Shown here one piece after another: positions 33,842 through 42,188 of a stretch of DNA of 64,000 nt. The DNA is from Chloroflexi bacterium HGW-Chloroflexi-6 (GTDB lineage: Bacteria; Chloroflexota; Anaerolineae; Anaerolineales; Villigracilaceae): positions 53,587 to 117,586 of the forward strand of contig PHBU01000016.1 of assembly GCA_002840685.1 (NCBI GenBank), in the 5' to 3' direction. The number at the start of each line of letters is the position of its first letter. Position 1 is the first letter of the stretch. Position numbers and translations under genes: made by a program. The notes beneath the pieces are model-generated. The model was not told the DNA's origin. It saw only the letters and a list, made by a program, of their open reading frames with translations, and searched no databases.

Positions 33842-35866
33842 ATGTCCTCTTTTCGCCAACGCCTTTCCTCTTTCATCTTCCATCCCGCCACTTTCCTGGC
33901 GTTCCTTGCGATTCTGACCTACGCCCCTTTCTTCTGGGAGCGCGGCTTCTACTGGGATGAAGCCCCCTGGACCTGGATATACTACCGTCTCGGTCCCGAT
34001 GCCCTGACCCAGACCTTCTCGACCAGCCGCCCCTTCTGGGGGTTGATCTACCAGTTCATGCTGCCGCTGGTTGGGCCGCAGCCCTGGGCCTGGCAACTCC
34101 TGATGGTTCTCCTGCGCTGGCTGACGGCTGTCCTGCTCTGGGCGCTCATGCGCCGCCTCGCCCCCCAATCGCGCCTGCCGCTCTGGGCCAGCGCGCTTTT
34201 CCTTGTCTACCCTGGGTTGGGGCAAAACTACATCGCTCTGATGTACACCCATTTTTACATTGTTTTCAACGCTTTTTTGCTTTCGCTGTTATTGAGCATT
34301 GTTGCCATCCAAAAACGCGACTGGCGCTGGCATATTCCCGCGCTGCTGCTTTCCGTGGCCAACCTGCTGACCATGGAATATTTCTATTTCCTCGAATTCT
34401 TCCGCTTTCTCCTCATTTTTGCCATTCTTGACGATGCTTTCAAAGCTAAAATCCGTCGCGCAGCTCTCAGTTACCTGCCGTATTTATTCGCTTTCATCGC
34501 GGTCACCTTCTGGCGCGCCTTTTTCTTCAGTAACCAGAACGCCAGTTATACCTACCAGACCATCGAAGACCTGAAAGCCAATTTCTTTTTGGGGATCGGA
34601 AAACTACTCTGGAACATGTTCCAGGCTTTTTGGACAACCGTTCCCGCAGCCTGGCTGCTGCCCTTTGAGCCGGTGAACGTTTCCACCCTGGGCCTGTTCA
34701 CCACTATCGCGGCCTTTACGCTGGCCTTTGCCGCCACTCTCCTGGTCGGCTTGTACTTTTTCCGAAGCCCCGATCCCCAATCTCCAATCACAAATCCAAA
34801 ATCACAAATTACGAATTACTCTTTTCTCATCCTCGGCTTCTTTGTCTGGATCCTCGGCGGCGGCGCATTCTGGCTGGTCGGAGAGCGCACCCTGCCCCAG
34901 CTCCATTTTTCAGCGGACAGGTTTACCCTGTCCTTCATGCTGGGTTCCAGCCTGATCCTGGCCGCCCTGCTGGGATTTTTATCCCGTTACCCGCGCCTAC
35001 AACTCACCCTGCTCGCTTTGCTGATTGGCTTCTCGGTCGGGGAACAATTTCAGACCAATGCCATTTATCGCCGCGATTGGAGCACCCAGCGCGCCTTCTT
35101 CTGGCAAATGTCCTGGCGCATCCCGGCCTTGCAACCGGGCACAACAATCCTTTCCAACGATCTGCCGCTGACGGTTTTCAGCGACAACTCGCTCTCTGGC
35201 CCGCTGAATTGGATCTACTCGCCCCCCGGCAGGATGGATACGATCCTCTATTTTGCCTCCGTCCGCACCCAGGAAGGTCGCGCTCTGGATGCCAAACTCC
35301 AGCCGGGGATGGCTTTCGAGCAGAATTACCTTGCCACCGTTTTTCGCGGAAACACCTCGCAGATGGTGGTGGTCAACTTTGCGCCTCCGGGCTGTTTCCG
35401 TGTGCTCGACCCAGAGATCGACCCATTAAACAAACTAATTCCGCCGGACTTGCGCGACGCCGCTTTTTTGAGCAACCCCGCCGCGATTCTGACAGACAAC
35501 CCGGCGCAGCTACCCGATTTCTACGCCCCAGAGATTCCTCGTAACTGGTGCTATTACTTTTCTCAGGCCGAACTGGCCCGCCAGCAAGCGGATTGGCGCG
35601 CTGTGGCCGAGTTTTACCAGCAGGCGCTGGCTCTGGGCGATCGTCCGAATGACCCTGCCGAAAATTTTGTTTTTATTGAAGGCCTTGCGCACCTCGGGCG
35701 GATAGAAAAAGCCCTCAGCTTGACGCGTGAAACCTATCGTGTTTCGAAAGATTATTTGCGGCCGCCCCTGTGCGCGTTGTGGGCGCGCATCGAGCGCGAA
35801 ACGGCCCCCGCCCCAGAGCGGGATGAGATGGTCACTTCAGCGCGTGAGATGCTGGTTTGTCCGTAG
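33842..35866 (+). CDS. Polytopic membrane protein, glycosyltransferase-like
   Basis: A 674-residue protein with about 10-12 hydrophobic helices in residues 12-410, including FYWDEAPWTW in the first extracellular loop, a position where GT-C glycosyltransferases carry acidic catalytic residues. The C-terminal 250 residues are soluble with a TPR-like pair of helices. Probably a membrane glycosyltransferase or mannosyltransferase-like protein; not proven. The stretch SPDPQSPITNPKSQITNYSF sits between helices and is encoded by a CCAATC/AAATCC repeat tract (34776-34821). The ATG at 33842 is chosen over 33734, which lies inside the GNAT gene. Confidence 0.65.
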   Translation: MSSFRQRLSSFIFHPATFLAFLAILTYAPFFWERGFYWDEAPWTWIYYRLGPDALTQTFSTSRPFWGLIYQFMLPLVGPQPWAWQLLMVLLRWLTAVLLWALMRRLAPQSRLPLWASALFLVYPGLGQNYIALMYTHFYIVFNAFLLSLLLSIVAIQKRDWRWHIPALLLSVANLLTMEYFYFLEFFRFLLIFAILDDAFKAKIRRAALSYLPYLFAFIAVTFWRAFFFSNQNASYTYQTIEDLKANFFLGIGKLLWNMFQAFWTTVPAAWLLPFEPVNVSTLGLFTTIAAFTLAFAATLLVGLYFFRSPDPQSPITNPKSQITNYSFLILGFFVWILGGGAFWLVGERTLPQLHFSADRFTLSFMLGSSLILAALLGFLSRYPRLQLTLLALLIGFSVGEQFQTNAIYRRDWSTQRAFFWQMSWRIPALQPGTTILSNDLPLTVFSDNSLSGPLNWIYSPPGRMDTILYFASVRTQEGRALDAKLQPGMAFEQNYLATVFRGNTSQMVVVNFAPPGCFRVLDPEIDPLNKLIPPDLRDAAFLSNPAAILTDNPAQLPDFYAPEIPRNWCYYFSQAELARQQADWRAVAEFYQQALALGDRPNDPAENFVFIEGLAHLGRIEKALSLTRETYRVSKDYLRPPLCALWARIERETAPAPERDEMVTSAREMLVCP

Positions 35867-35905
35867 CCCGCCAAATCGGCACTGTCCAAAATCTTGATCC
35901 TGTGC

Positions 35906-36012
35906 TAAAATCTTTATGTTAATTCACCCGCCGTTCTGGCGGGTGCTTTCCGCCCCCGGCTCACCTACGGTGCTGACTGGGAGCAATCCCGAGGAAAGGA
36001 GGTTTCCCCGCT
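35906..36012 (+). promoter_or_regulatory. rpsF leader with possible S6/S18 autoregulatory structure
   Basis: A TAAAAT box (35906-35911) is followed by a perfect hairpin CACCCGCC/GGCGGGTG (35925-35945), then CTTTCC pairing with GGAAAG around small hairpins CACC/GGTG and GGGA/TCCC before the ribosome site AAAGGAGG. Many rpsF leaders bind S6:S18; this could be such a motif, but I could not confirm the conserved core. Confidence 0.4.
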
Positions 36013-36297
36013 ATGCGTAAATATGAGTTGGTTTGTATCATCCACCCTGATCTTGACGAAACGGCTTTCAAAGGTCTTGTCGAAAAGGTGAGTGGTTGGA
36101 TCAGTGAATCTGGCGGTACCATCGAGAAGACAGATGTTTGGGGTCGTCGTCGAATGGCTTACCAGATCCGCAAGCAACGCGAAGGGCAATATGTTTTGTT
36201 CGAAGCTACACTGCCCCCCACCGCTACCGCAGAATTGGAACGCAACATGCGTTTCCAAGAGTCCATCTTGCGCGCCATGATCACCGTGGTTGCGTAA
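36013..36297 (+). CDS. rpsF: 30S ribosomal protein S6
   Basis: A 94-residue protein with the S6 pattern: MRKYELVCIIHPDLDE, the WGRRRMAYQIRKQREGQYVLF central strands and ERNMRFQESILRAMI at the end. It binds 16S rRNA together with S18. First gene of the conserved rpsF-ssb-rpsR operon, with AAAGGAGG upstream of the ATG. Confidence 0.97.
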   Translation: MRKYELVCIIHPDLDETAFKGLVEKVSGWISESGGTIEKTDVWGRRRMAYQIRKQREGQYVLFEATLPPTATAELERNMRFQESILRAMITVVA

Positions 36298-36335
36298 TTT
36301 TGTCTTGATTTACCTGCGCCTTACGAGGAGAAACT

Positions 36336-36746
36336 ATGAGTCGCGGTTTGAATAAAGTCATGATTATCGGTCATTTGGGGCGCGATCCTGAAATGCGCTA
36401 CACCCCTTCTGGCCGTCCGGTCACTACTTTTACGGTTGCAACCAGCCGTTCGTGGAATACTGTCGATGGTGAACGCCACACTGAAACCGAATGGTTCAAT
36501 GTGGTTGCCTGGGGTAACCTGGCAGAAATTTGCAAGCAGTATCTCACAAAAGGCCAACAGGTCTATATCGAAGGCCGGCTCCAAACCCGCCGGTGGGACG
36601 ATAAAGAAGGCAACAAGCACAGTAGTGTCGAAATTGTTGCCAACGAAATGATGATGCTTGGCGACCGCCGTGACTCGAACCACCAGCCCAATGAACAGGA
36701 AGCCCCTGAAGATTCCTCAGCAGGCGAAGACGAGTTCCCCTTCTAA
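36336..36746 (+). CDS. ssb: Single-stranded DNA-binding protein
   Basis: A 136-residue SSB: the OB fold covers residues 1-108 (NKVMIIGHLGRDPEMRYTPSG, TEWFNVVAWGNLAEICKQYL, KGQQVYIEGRLQTRRW) followed by a short flexible linker and the acidic protein-interaction tip DEFPF. It coats single-stranded DNA in replication and repair. Lies between the two ribosomal genes as in many bacteria, with GAGGAG before the start. Confidence 0.97.
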   Translation: MSRGLNKVMIIGHLGRDPEMRYTPSGRPVTTFTVATSRSWNTVDGERHTETEWFNVVAWGNLAEICKQYLTKGQQVYIEGRLQTRRWDDKEGNKHSSVEIVANEMMMLGDRRDSNHQPNEQEAPEDSSAGEDEFPF

Positions 36747-36774
36747 TTTTTTTCGGACACGGAGTTAAACGTCC

Positions 36775-37047
36775 ATGAATGACATGCGAGACAACGAATC
36801 CGGCCAAGGTGGAGAACGCCGCTATTTTTCGCGGCCTAAAATCTGCCAGTTCTGCGCCGACAAGAACATTGTAATTGATTATAAAAACGCCGATATGCTG
36901 CGGCGCTTCATTGTCGAGGACGGCAAAATCCGCCCTCGCCGCCAGACCGGAAACTGCGCCAAACACCAGCGCGAAATCGCGTCTTCCATCAAACGCGCCC
37001 GGCAAATTGCGCTCCTGCCCTTTGTTTACCAGGGTCGGGATGACTAG
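36775..37047 (+). CDS. rpsR: 30S ribosomal protein S18
   Basis: A 90-residue basic protein with S18 features: [30 protein letters not shown] and [22 protein letters not shown]. It carries CxxC plus a later Cys and His, consistent with a zinc-type S18. Third gene of the rpsF-ssb-rpsR operon, 28 bp after ssb. Confidence 0.96.
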   Translation: MNDMRDNESGQGGERRYFSRPKICQFCADKNIVIDYKNADMLRRFIVEDGKIRPRRQTGNCAKHQREIASSIKRARQIALLPFVYQGRDD

Positions 37048-37102
37048 AAAGAAAAGCGGGGCATGGGAACCAACCCCATGCCCCGAAATTGTGTAAATAA
37101 CT

Positions 37103-38404
37103 ATGCCTAAAAATTCGAACATCATCAACAAAAAGCACGTTGCCCACGCCGAAGTTGTGCGCCGCCAGAGTCTTGCCATCCAGTATGGAGCGCTTGCAAT
37201 TATTGTCGTAGTTGTCGGCCTGATCGTTTATGGCATTTTGAGCACAAGTGTTTTCCTGCCTTACCGCGCTGTGGCCAATGTTAATGGCGATAAAATCCTG
37301 TTGCATGAGTTCCAGGGCCGCGTCAGGCTCCAGCGTATTCAACTCATCAATAATTTCAGCCAGTATTACCAATTTGCCCAGATGTTTGGCGCAGAAGATC
37401 CCTTCACTGAGCCTAACTTTGGTGGATTTTTGCAGGAGATTTATGCGCAGCTTCAGCAGCCTGAGCAGGTCGGCCAACAAGTCTTGGATGCGCTGGTTGA
37501 TGAACGTTTAATTCGCCAGGAAGCGAAAAAATTGGGCATCGAAGTTCCTGCTGAAGAGCTTGATGGTTACATTCAGGAACAATTTGGCTTTTTTGCCAAC
37601 GGTACACCGACGCCGGCGCCCAGTGCGACACCTTTTGCTGTGCCCTCTCTCAATCCTACCCAACTGGTTCTCGTAACGATCACCCCCACGCCGGGTCCCG
37701 CGACAGAAACCCCGGTGGCCACCCCCGACCTGACCAGCACCCCGACCTCTGTCCCAACTGCGACGGCTGTGCCTACCACTGGTCCGACCGCGACGCCGTT
37801 GCCGACCGCGACTCCTTATACCCTGGAAGGGTTTGAAACCAGCTATAGCGAAACACTGACCAACCTGGAAGAAAACACCAAGCTGACAGCCGATGATTAT
37901 CGCTATTTCTTCGAAACGCTTTATCTGCGCGAGAGATTGGTCGAAGAAATCACCAAGGATGTTGAGCCTTTTGAAGAGCAAATTTGGGCCCAGCACATTC
38001 TGGTGGGTTCGGAAGATCTTGCCAACGAAGTTCTTGCCCGTCTTGCCAAGGGTGAAGATTGGAGCAAACTGGCTGCCGAATTATCCACGGATACTTCCAA
38101 CGCGCAAAATAGCGGCGATCTGGGTTGGTTCAACAGCGAAGTGAGCTTTGTGGCTGAATTCAAAAATGCTGTCTTTGAAATGCAGCAGGGTGAAATCAGC
38201 ACCCCGGTCCAGACCGAGTTTGGCTGGCACATTATCCGCGTTCTGGGGCGCGAACCTCGCCCTGTGGATGAAGAGCGTTACAAACTCTTGAAGGAAAATG
38301 CTTTCAGCGCCTGGCTTGCAGAAATTCGCACCGCATCGGATATCACAACTTATGATATTTGGATGGAATATGTTCCGACTGACCCTGAACTGCCGGTTCA
38401 GTAA
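37103..38404 (+). CDS. Membrane-anchored parvulin-type peptidyl-prolyl isomerase
   Basis: A 433-residue exported chaperone of the PrsA/SurA kind. One N-terminal transmembrane helix (about residues 28-50), a SurA-like N-terminal helical domain (VNGDKILLHEFQGRVRLQR), a Pro/Thr-rich linker (about 172-248), and a rotamase domain with WAQHILVGSEDLANEVLARL and SGDLGWFNSEVSFVAEF. It probably helps fold secreted proteins. It follows rpsR by 55 bp and ends in a terminator. Confidence 0.9.
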   Translation: MPKNSNIINKKHVAHAEVVRRQSLAIQYGALAIIVVVVGLIVYGILSTSVFLPYRAVANVNGDKILLHEFQGRVRLQRIQLINNFSQYYQFAQMFGAEDPFTEPNFGGFLQEIYAQLQQPEQVGQQVLDALVDERLIRQEAKKLGIEVPAEELDGYIQEQFGFFANGTPTPAPSATPFAVPSLNPTQLVLVTITPTPGPATETPVATPDLTSTPTSVPTATAVPTTGPTATPLPTATPYTLEGFETSYSETLTNLEENTKLTADDYRYFFETLYLRERLVEEITKDVEPFEEQIWAQHILVGSEDLANEVLARLAKGEDWSKLAAELSTDTSNAQNSGDLGWFNSEVSFVAEFKNAVFEMQQGEISTPVQTEFGWHIIRVLGREPRPVDEERYKLLKENAFSAWLAEIRTASDITTYDIWMEYVPTDPELPVQ

Positions 38405-38430
38405 AAACATAAGCCTTTAACGATCAATTG

Positions 38431-38470
38431 ACCGGGCAGCAGAGTGACATCTGTTGCCCGGTTTCTTTTT
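38431..38470 (+). terminator. Intrinsic terminator
   Basis: ACCGGGCAGCAGA (38431-38443) pairs with TCTGTTGCCCGGT (38450-38462) with one mismatch or wobble pair, followed by a T-rich run. Confidence 0.85.
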
Positions 38471-38510
38471 GGGCTTGCAACTCTATTTGCTCTATGGCAA
38501 AATAAACCGC

Positions 38511-38870
38511 ATGTCTCCTCAACGATGGGTATTTTTCGCTTTTTCGATCCTGGCCGGTTTGGGTTTGGGTTTGCTTTATGGTTGGGTTATCAGCCCGCTT
38601 GAATATGTCGATACATCCCCCGACTCTTTGCGCGCCGACTATCGCGCTGATTATGTATTGATGGTGGCTGAACTATATCAAGGCGAGCAGGATGCCGCTC
38701 TGGCATCCCGCCGCTTGACTCTGCTTGGGAGTGCGCTTCCACCCGCTGAAATTGTTGCGCAGGCTTTGCAATTTGCCGAGTCGCATGAATATGCAGCCCA
38801 GGATGTTACCCTGCTTCAAAACCTGGTGATTGCTTTACAAATTTATGATGCCAGTGGTGCATTGCCATGA
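38511..38870 (+). CDS. Membrane-anchored protein of unknown family (first of a related pair)
   Basis: A 119-residue protein with one N-terminal transmembrane helix (about 6-28), directly followed by WVISPLEYVDTSPDSLRADY, then a helical soluble part facing outside. The next gene has the same helix and WLIAPVEYTDTSPASLRADF. I do not recognise a family. The frame extends 19 codons upstream, through the terminator, so the ATG at 38511 is used. The two genes overlap by ATGA and likely act together in the envelope. Confidence 0.75.
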   Translation: MSPQRWVFFAFSILAGLGLGLLYGWVISPLEYVDTSPDSLRADYRADYVLMVAELYQGEQDAALASRRLTLLGSALPPAEIVAQALQFAESHEYAAQDVTLLQNLVIALQIYDASGALP

Positions 38871-39829
38871 GTGAAAAACGAGGTCACTGGTACTTGTTAA
38901 CGGGCCTGTTGATCGGGCTTGCGATCGGCATTGTTTATGCCTGGCTGATCGCTCCTGTTGAATATACCGATACTTCCCCCGCCAGCCTGCGCGCCGATTT
39001 TAAGGATGAATATCGCTATCTGATCGCGGCCTCTCATCGGGTGCACGGCAACATCGATCGTACGCGCGCGCGTCTTTCCCTGTTGAGTGACTCTGACCCG
39101 GTTGCTGCGCTCGGGGAGCAGGCCCAACGATTGTTGGCTGCCGATGCTCCGAACAGCGCTGTTCGGGCTTTGGCGGATCTCGCTGAAATTCTGCAAAATC
39201 CGACTTCGCCAGTGGATGAGAATACTCCCGCACAGGATGTGGGTCTTGTCTCGCCGACCAGTGAGGCGGCCGCAGCCACCCCGGGCAGAACGCTTACATC
39301 CCTGCCAACGGACGCCACCTCACCTTTTGAGCCGATCCTTGACCCCAGCGAAACACCCCTGCCAGAACCCTCTGCGACTGAGACCCCAACTCTCAAGCCG
39401 GGTTTGCGGACAGCAACTGCCACCCGCACCCCGCAACGTTCGCCAACGCCGATCGCTACCGCAACGCTTAAACCGTCCCTGACCCCGACTGCCACCCCTG
39501 GTTCACCTTTTCAACTGGTCAAGCAGGCTACATTTTGCGATCCCGACCTGCCGGCGCTTTTACAGGTTTTTCTCGAAAACGCGATGGGCGACCCTGCCTC
39601 TGGTGTTGAGATAACCATTACCTGGCTGGGCGGCCAGGAAGAGTTCTTTAGCGGTCTTAAACCTGAGCTGGGTCACGGCTATGCTGATTTTGTAATGACC
39701 CCCGGCGTGGAATATGTGCTTAGCCTTGACGATGGGATTATCCGGATTTCAGGGTTGCAATCCGCTTCTTGCAGTGGTGATGCCGGCGACTACCCTGGCG
39801 GGGTGCGCCTGGAATTCCGCCAGCCGTAA
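38867..39829 (+). CDS. Membrane-anchored protein with Pro/Thr linker and C-terminal beta domain
   Basis: A 320-residue paralogue of the previous gene over its first 110 residues (transmembrane helix plus the EY-DTSP-SLRAD motif and a helical part), extended by a Pro/Thr-rich linker (about 120-215) and a C-terminal beta-rich domain with two cysteines (ATFCDPDLPAL and SASCSGDAG) that may form a disulfide. Function unknown; the architecture suggests an extracellular binding module. Coupled by a 4-bp overlap to the upstream paralogue. Confidence 0.75.
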   Translation: MSEKRGHWYLLTGLLIGLAIGIVYAWLIAPVEYTDTSPASLRADFKDEYRYLIAASHRVHGNIDRTRARLSLLSDSDPVAALGEQAQRLLAADAPNSAVRALADLAEILQNPTSPVDENTPAQDVGLVSPTSEAAAATPGRTLTSLPTDATSPFEPILDPSETPLPEPSATETPTLKPGLRTATATRTPQRSPTPIATATLKPSLTPTATPGSPFQLVKQATFCDPDLPALLQVFLENAMGDPASGVEITITWLGGQEEFFSGLKPELGHGYADFVMTPGVEYVLSLDDGIIRISGLQSASCSGDAGDYPGGVRLEFRQP

Positions 39830-39846
39830 GCCAATGGATTAAAACG

Positions 39847-39882
39847 AAACCGCCGCGCTGGGTGTTTTCAACGCGGCGGTTT
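39847..39882. terminator. Bidirectional terminator
   Basis: AAACCGCCGCG (39847-39857) pairs with CGCGGCGGTTT (39872-39882). It separates the convergent unknown gene and LCP gene. Confidence 0.85.
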
Positions 39883-39900
39883 TAGATTCAAGTTATATGC

Positions 39901-41292
39901 TTATGGCATTGGGTTATTGAGTGACCAGTCATCACCCAAAATAATTTCAACATCGACCGGAGAATTGGGGTCATAACGGCTGATGATCTGACTGTCGCTA
40001 GTGAACTTGAACAATTCTCTGAAGTATTGCAAAGCATACGGGCTGCCGCGATAATCAATGATGCGGGTAACGGTGGTCACTTCACTGGCATTGTCTGCTG
40101 CAACAACGTTGATGCCCAAGGTTTTGAAATAATCTGCGCTGCGTAAGCTTAAGCCCTCGTTGAAGGTGCCGTTGCGTACTGAAATGCGCGCATTTTCCTG
40201 TCGCATCAGGTCGGCCAGGTCTGCGCCCTGGGCGGCCGGGCTGGCAGCGCCTTCAGTGGTAAAGATTTCATCGCGCAGTTCGCGGATTTTATCAGGGATG
40301 GGCTTGAAAATACTTTGCCCATCGTCAGTGGTTTCGAGTAGAACCATCGTATAGTCAATTACGCCGCGCTTGATGTTAACGGGATCGATTTGTTGCAGCA
40401 AGACGGCCAATTCGATGGCGTCATCAAAAGACATATTGGTATTGATGCCGCTCTGCAAATCCTGATAGATTTGGGGCGCCCGAGCTACGAGTGATGGAAA
40501 ATTGGCCGGGTCAAGAGCCTTGTTGCGAATGGCGAGCATCACGGACTGCTGGCGCTTGGCGCGGTCCACATCTCCATCTGCGGTATAACGCGCCCGGGCA
40601 TAAGCCAGTGCGATCATGCCGTCCATGTGCTGAATGCCTCTCGGGATAACACGATCATCTGCGCCTGGCCCTAGCGGATCGACCTTTACTTTCTGGTGAA
40701 CATCAACATCAATGCCGCCCAGGTGGTTGATCAGGTGGACAAAGGTCATGAAATCAACCTCGGCATAATAGTGAATCGGTACACCCAAAAACTGTTCAAC
40801 TGTGCGGGAGGTCATGCCCGGACCGCCGCCGGGGAGCGATGATCCTTCCCCAAGGGCATATGCGGTATTGATTCTTCCGTAACCAAACCCAGGAACATTG
40901 ACCCACATATCGCGGGGGATGGAGAGTACACCTGCTGTTTTGGTTTGCGGATCGATGGTGACGACGATCACGCTGTCCGCGCGGGCATCGCCTGCGCTGG
41001 TAGCTTCATCTTTTCGGTGGTCCACGCCCAGCAGGATGATGTTGATGCGGCTGGCGCCATCCCAGGCCGGAGGCAGATCAACCGGCGGGGCAACCGGGCC
41101 CGGGGTCGGGAGTTCAGGAGCATCATCGGTTACCGGCTCGGCTTCATTAATGGCAACGCCGGGCAGGTTTACGATTTTCAGGTTTTTGACAAAGGCGCGT
41201 ACGCCAAGGAGCGTGCCAACAAACAACACGAGAGCTACAACCGCCAGGATGATGTGGCGGGGGTTTTTCATGGTGGATAGTATTTTGTCCAT
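39901..41292 (-). CDS. LytR-CpsA-Psr (LCP) family protein
   Basis: A 463-residue protein: N-terminal transmembrane helix (about 12-32), Pro-rich linker, then an LCP catalytic domain with INIILLGVDHR, ARADSVIVVTIDPQTKTAGVLSIPRDMWV, YGRINTAYALG and the ARARYTADGDVDRAKRQQ Arg cluster, followed by a LytR C-terminal domain (about 365-455, ISVRNGTFNEGLSL). LCP enzymes ligate glycopolymers to peptidoglycan. It is the last gene of a minus-strand run that includes VanW and HerA-like genes. Confidence 0.93.
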   Translation of the reverse strand: MDKILSTMKNPRHIILAVVALVLFVGTLLGVRAFVKNLKIVNLPGVAINEAEPVTDDAPELPTPGPVAPPVDLPPAWDGASRINIILLGVDHRKDEATSAGDARADSVIVVTIDPQTKTAGVLSIPRDMWVNVPGFGYGRINTAYALGEGSSLPGGGPGMTSRTVEQFLGVPIHYYAEVDFMTFVHLINHLGGIDVDVHQKVKVDPLGPGADDRVIPRGIQHMDGMIALAYARARYTADGDVDRAKRQQSVMLAIRNKALDPANFPSLVARAPQIYQDLQSGINTNMSFDDAIELAVLLQQIDPVNIKRGVIDYTMVLLETTDDGQSIFKPIPDKIRELRDEIFTTEGAASPAAQGADLADLMRQENARISVRNGTFNEGLSLRSADYFKTLGINVVAADNASEVTTVTRIIDYRGSPYALQYFRELFKFTSDSQIISRYDPNSPVDVEIILGDDWSLNNPMP

Positions 41293-41334
41293 TTTTTTAT
41301 TCAGGCAAATTGATTTTGCCGGTTCTCCAAAAAA

Positions 41335-41916
41335 TTACGAAGGTTTGACGAAAATCATGCCCAGACCGAGTTTTTCCAGGCCGTGTTCGGCCCAATATTG
41401 CAGCAGGGCGGAATCGCTTTCGAGGGCTTTCATCAACGCCGGGATGGCGTTTGGGTTGCCGATCTCAGCCAAGGCGCGGACGATTTCGCGCCGGGCAATG
41501 GGGTTTTGCTTTTCGTCCATGGCGGTTATCAGCGCGGGCAGGGCTTCGTCTTTGAGCGTGGTCAGAGCGTTACCGGCAAGGCTGGCAGTCATCGGGTCAG
41601 GGTCGGACAGGCTGCGGATCAGGGCCGGGATGGCCTGGGGATCAGGATGATGACAAAGGGCCAAAGCGGCGCACTGACGCACTTCGCTGGCAGGGTCATC
41701 CAGCGCGGCGAGCAGGTGGCGGGTGGTTTGCTGCGCTGGTTCACATCCGGCAAGGGTGCGAATGGCCCACCAACGCTGGTCGGGGTCGGGCGATTCGAGC
41801 AGTTTGTAAAGTTCGGGCAGGGCGGTTTGCTGGTTTTCTGCCAGGGTGAGCGCGGCTTTTTCGGCGCGTTCATCGTCCCCGGAAAGCAGTTCGGACAGCA
41901 AGGCCGGGATGTTCAT
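41335..41916 (-). CDS. HEAT-repeat protein
   Basis: A 193-residue all-helical protein built of HEAT/PBS-lyase-like repeats, for example RWWAIRTLAGCE, VRQCAALALCHHPDPQAIPAL and ARREIVRALAEIGNPNAIPAL. Such proteins are binding scaffolds. The open frame begins at 41973 inside the Trm112-like gene; the ATG at 41916 lies 5 bp after that gene's stop and is preferred, though no clear ribosome site is seen. Partner unknown. Confidence 0.75.
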   Translation of the reverse strand: MNIPALLSELLSGDDERAEKAALTLAENQQTALPELYKLLESPDPDQRWWAIRTLAGCEPAQQTTRHLLAALDDPASEVRQCAALALCHHPDPQAIPALIRSLSDPDPMTASLAGNALTTLKDEALPALITAMDEKQNPIARREIVRALAEIGNPNAIPALMKALESDSALLQYWAEHGLEKLGLGMIFVKPS

Positions 41917-41921
41917 TGGGC

Positions 41922-42140
41922 TTAGCGGGCGGGTGGCGGGACAGGCAGGGTTTCGCTGGCGGTAGCCTGCCACTTGTCGCCTTCGTCGATCAGCATGACG
42001 GGGATATCGTCGACGATCGGGTATTTGCGTCCGCAGTCCTGGCAGACCAGCCAGGTTTCGCGGGTCAGGGTCAGCAGCCCGTCTTTTTCACGGACGCAGG
42101 CCGGGCAGCGCAGGATTTCGAGCAGTTCAGAGTTAACCAT
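41922..42140 (-). CDS. Trm112-family zinc-binding protein
   Basis: A 72-residue protein: LLEILRCPACVREKDGLL and LVCQDCGRKYPIVDDIPVML, the paired zinc knuckles of the Trm112/YcaR family. Trm112 proteins stabilise methyltransferases in eukaryotes and archaea; bacterial roles are poorly defined. GAAGGAG lies 6 nt before the ATG at 42140. A methyltransferase gene is two genes upstream on the same strand, though of a membrane type. Confidence 0.9.
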   Translation of the reverse strand: MVNSELLEILRCPACVREKDGLLTLTRETWLVCQDCGRKYPIVDDIPVMLIDEGDKWQATASETLPVPPPAR

Positions 42141-42188
42141 GTGGCTCTCCTTCAATTTTGATCTTACAAAACCAGAATTCTACCATGC

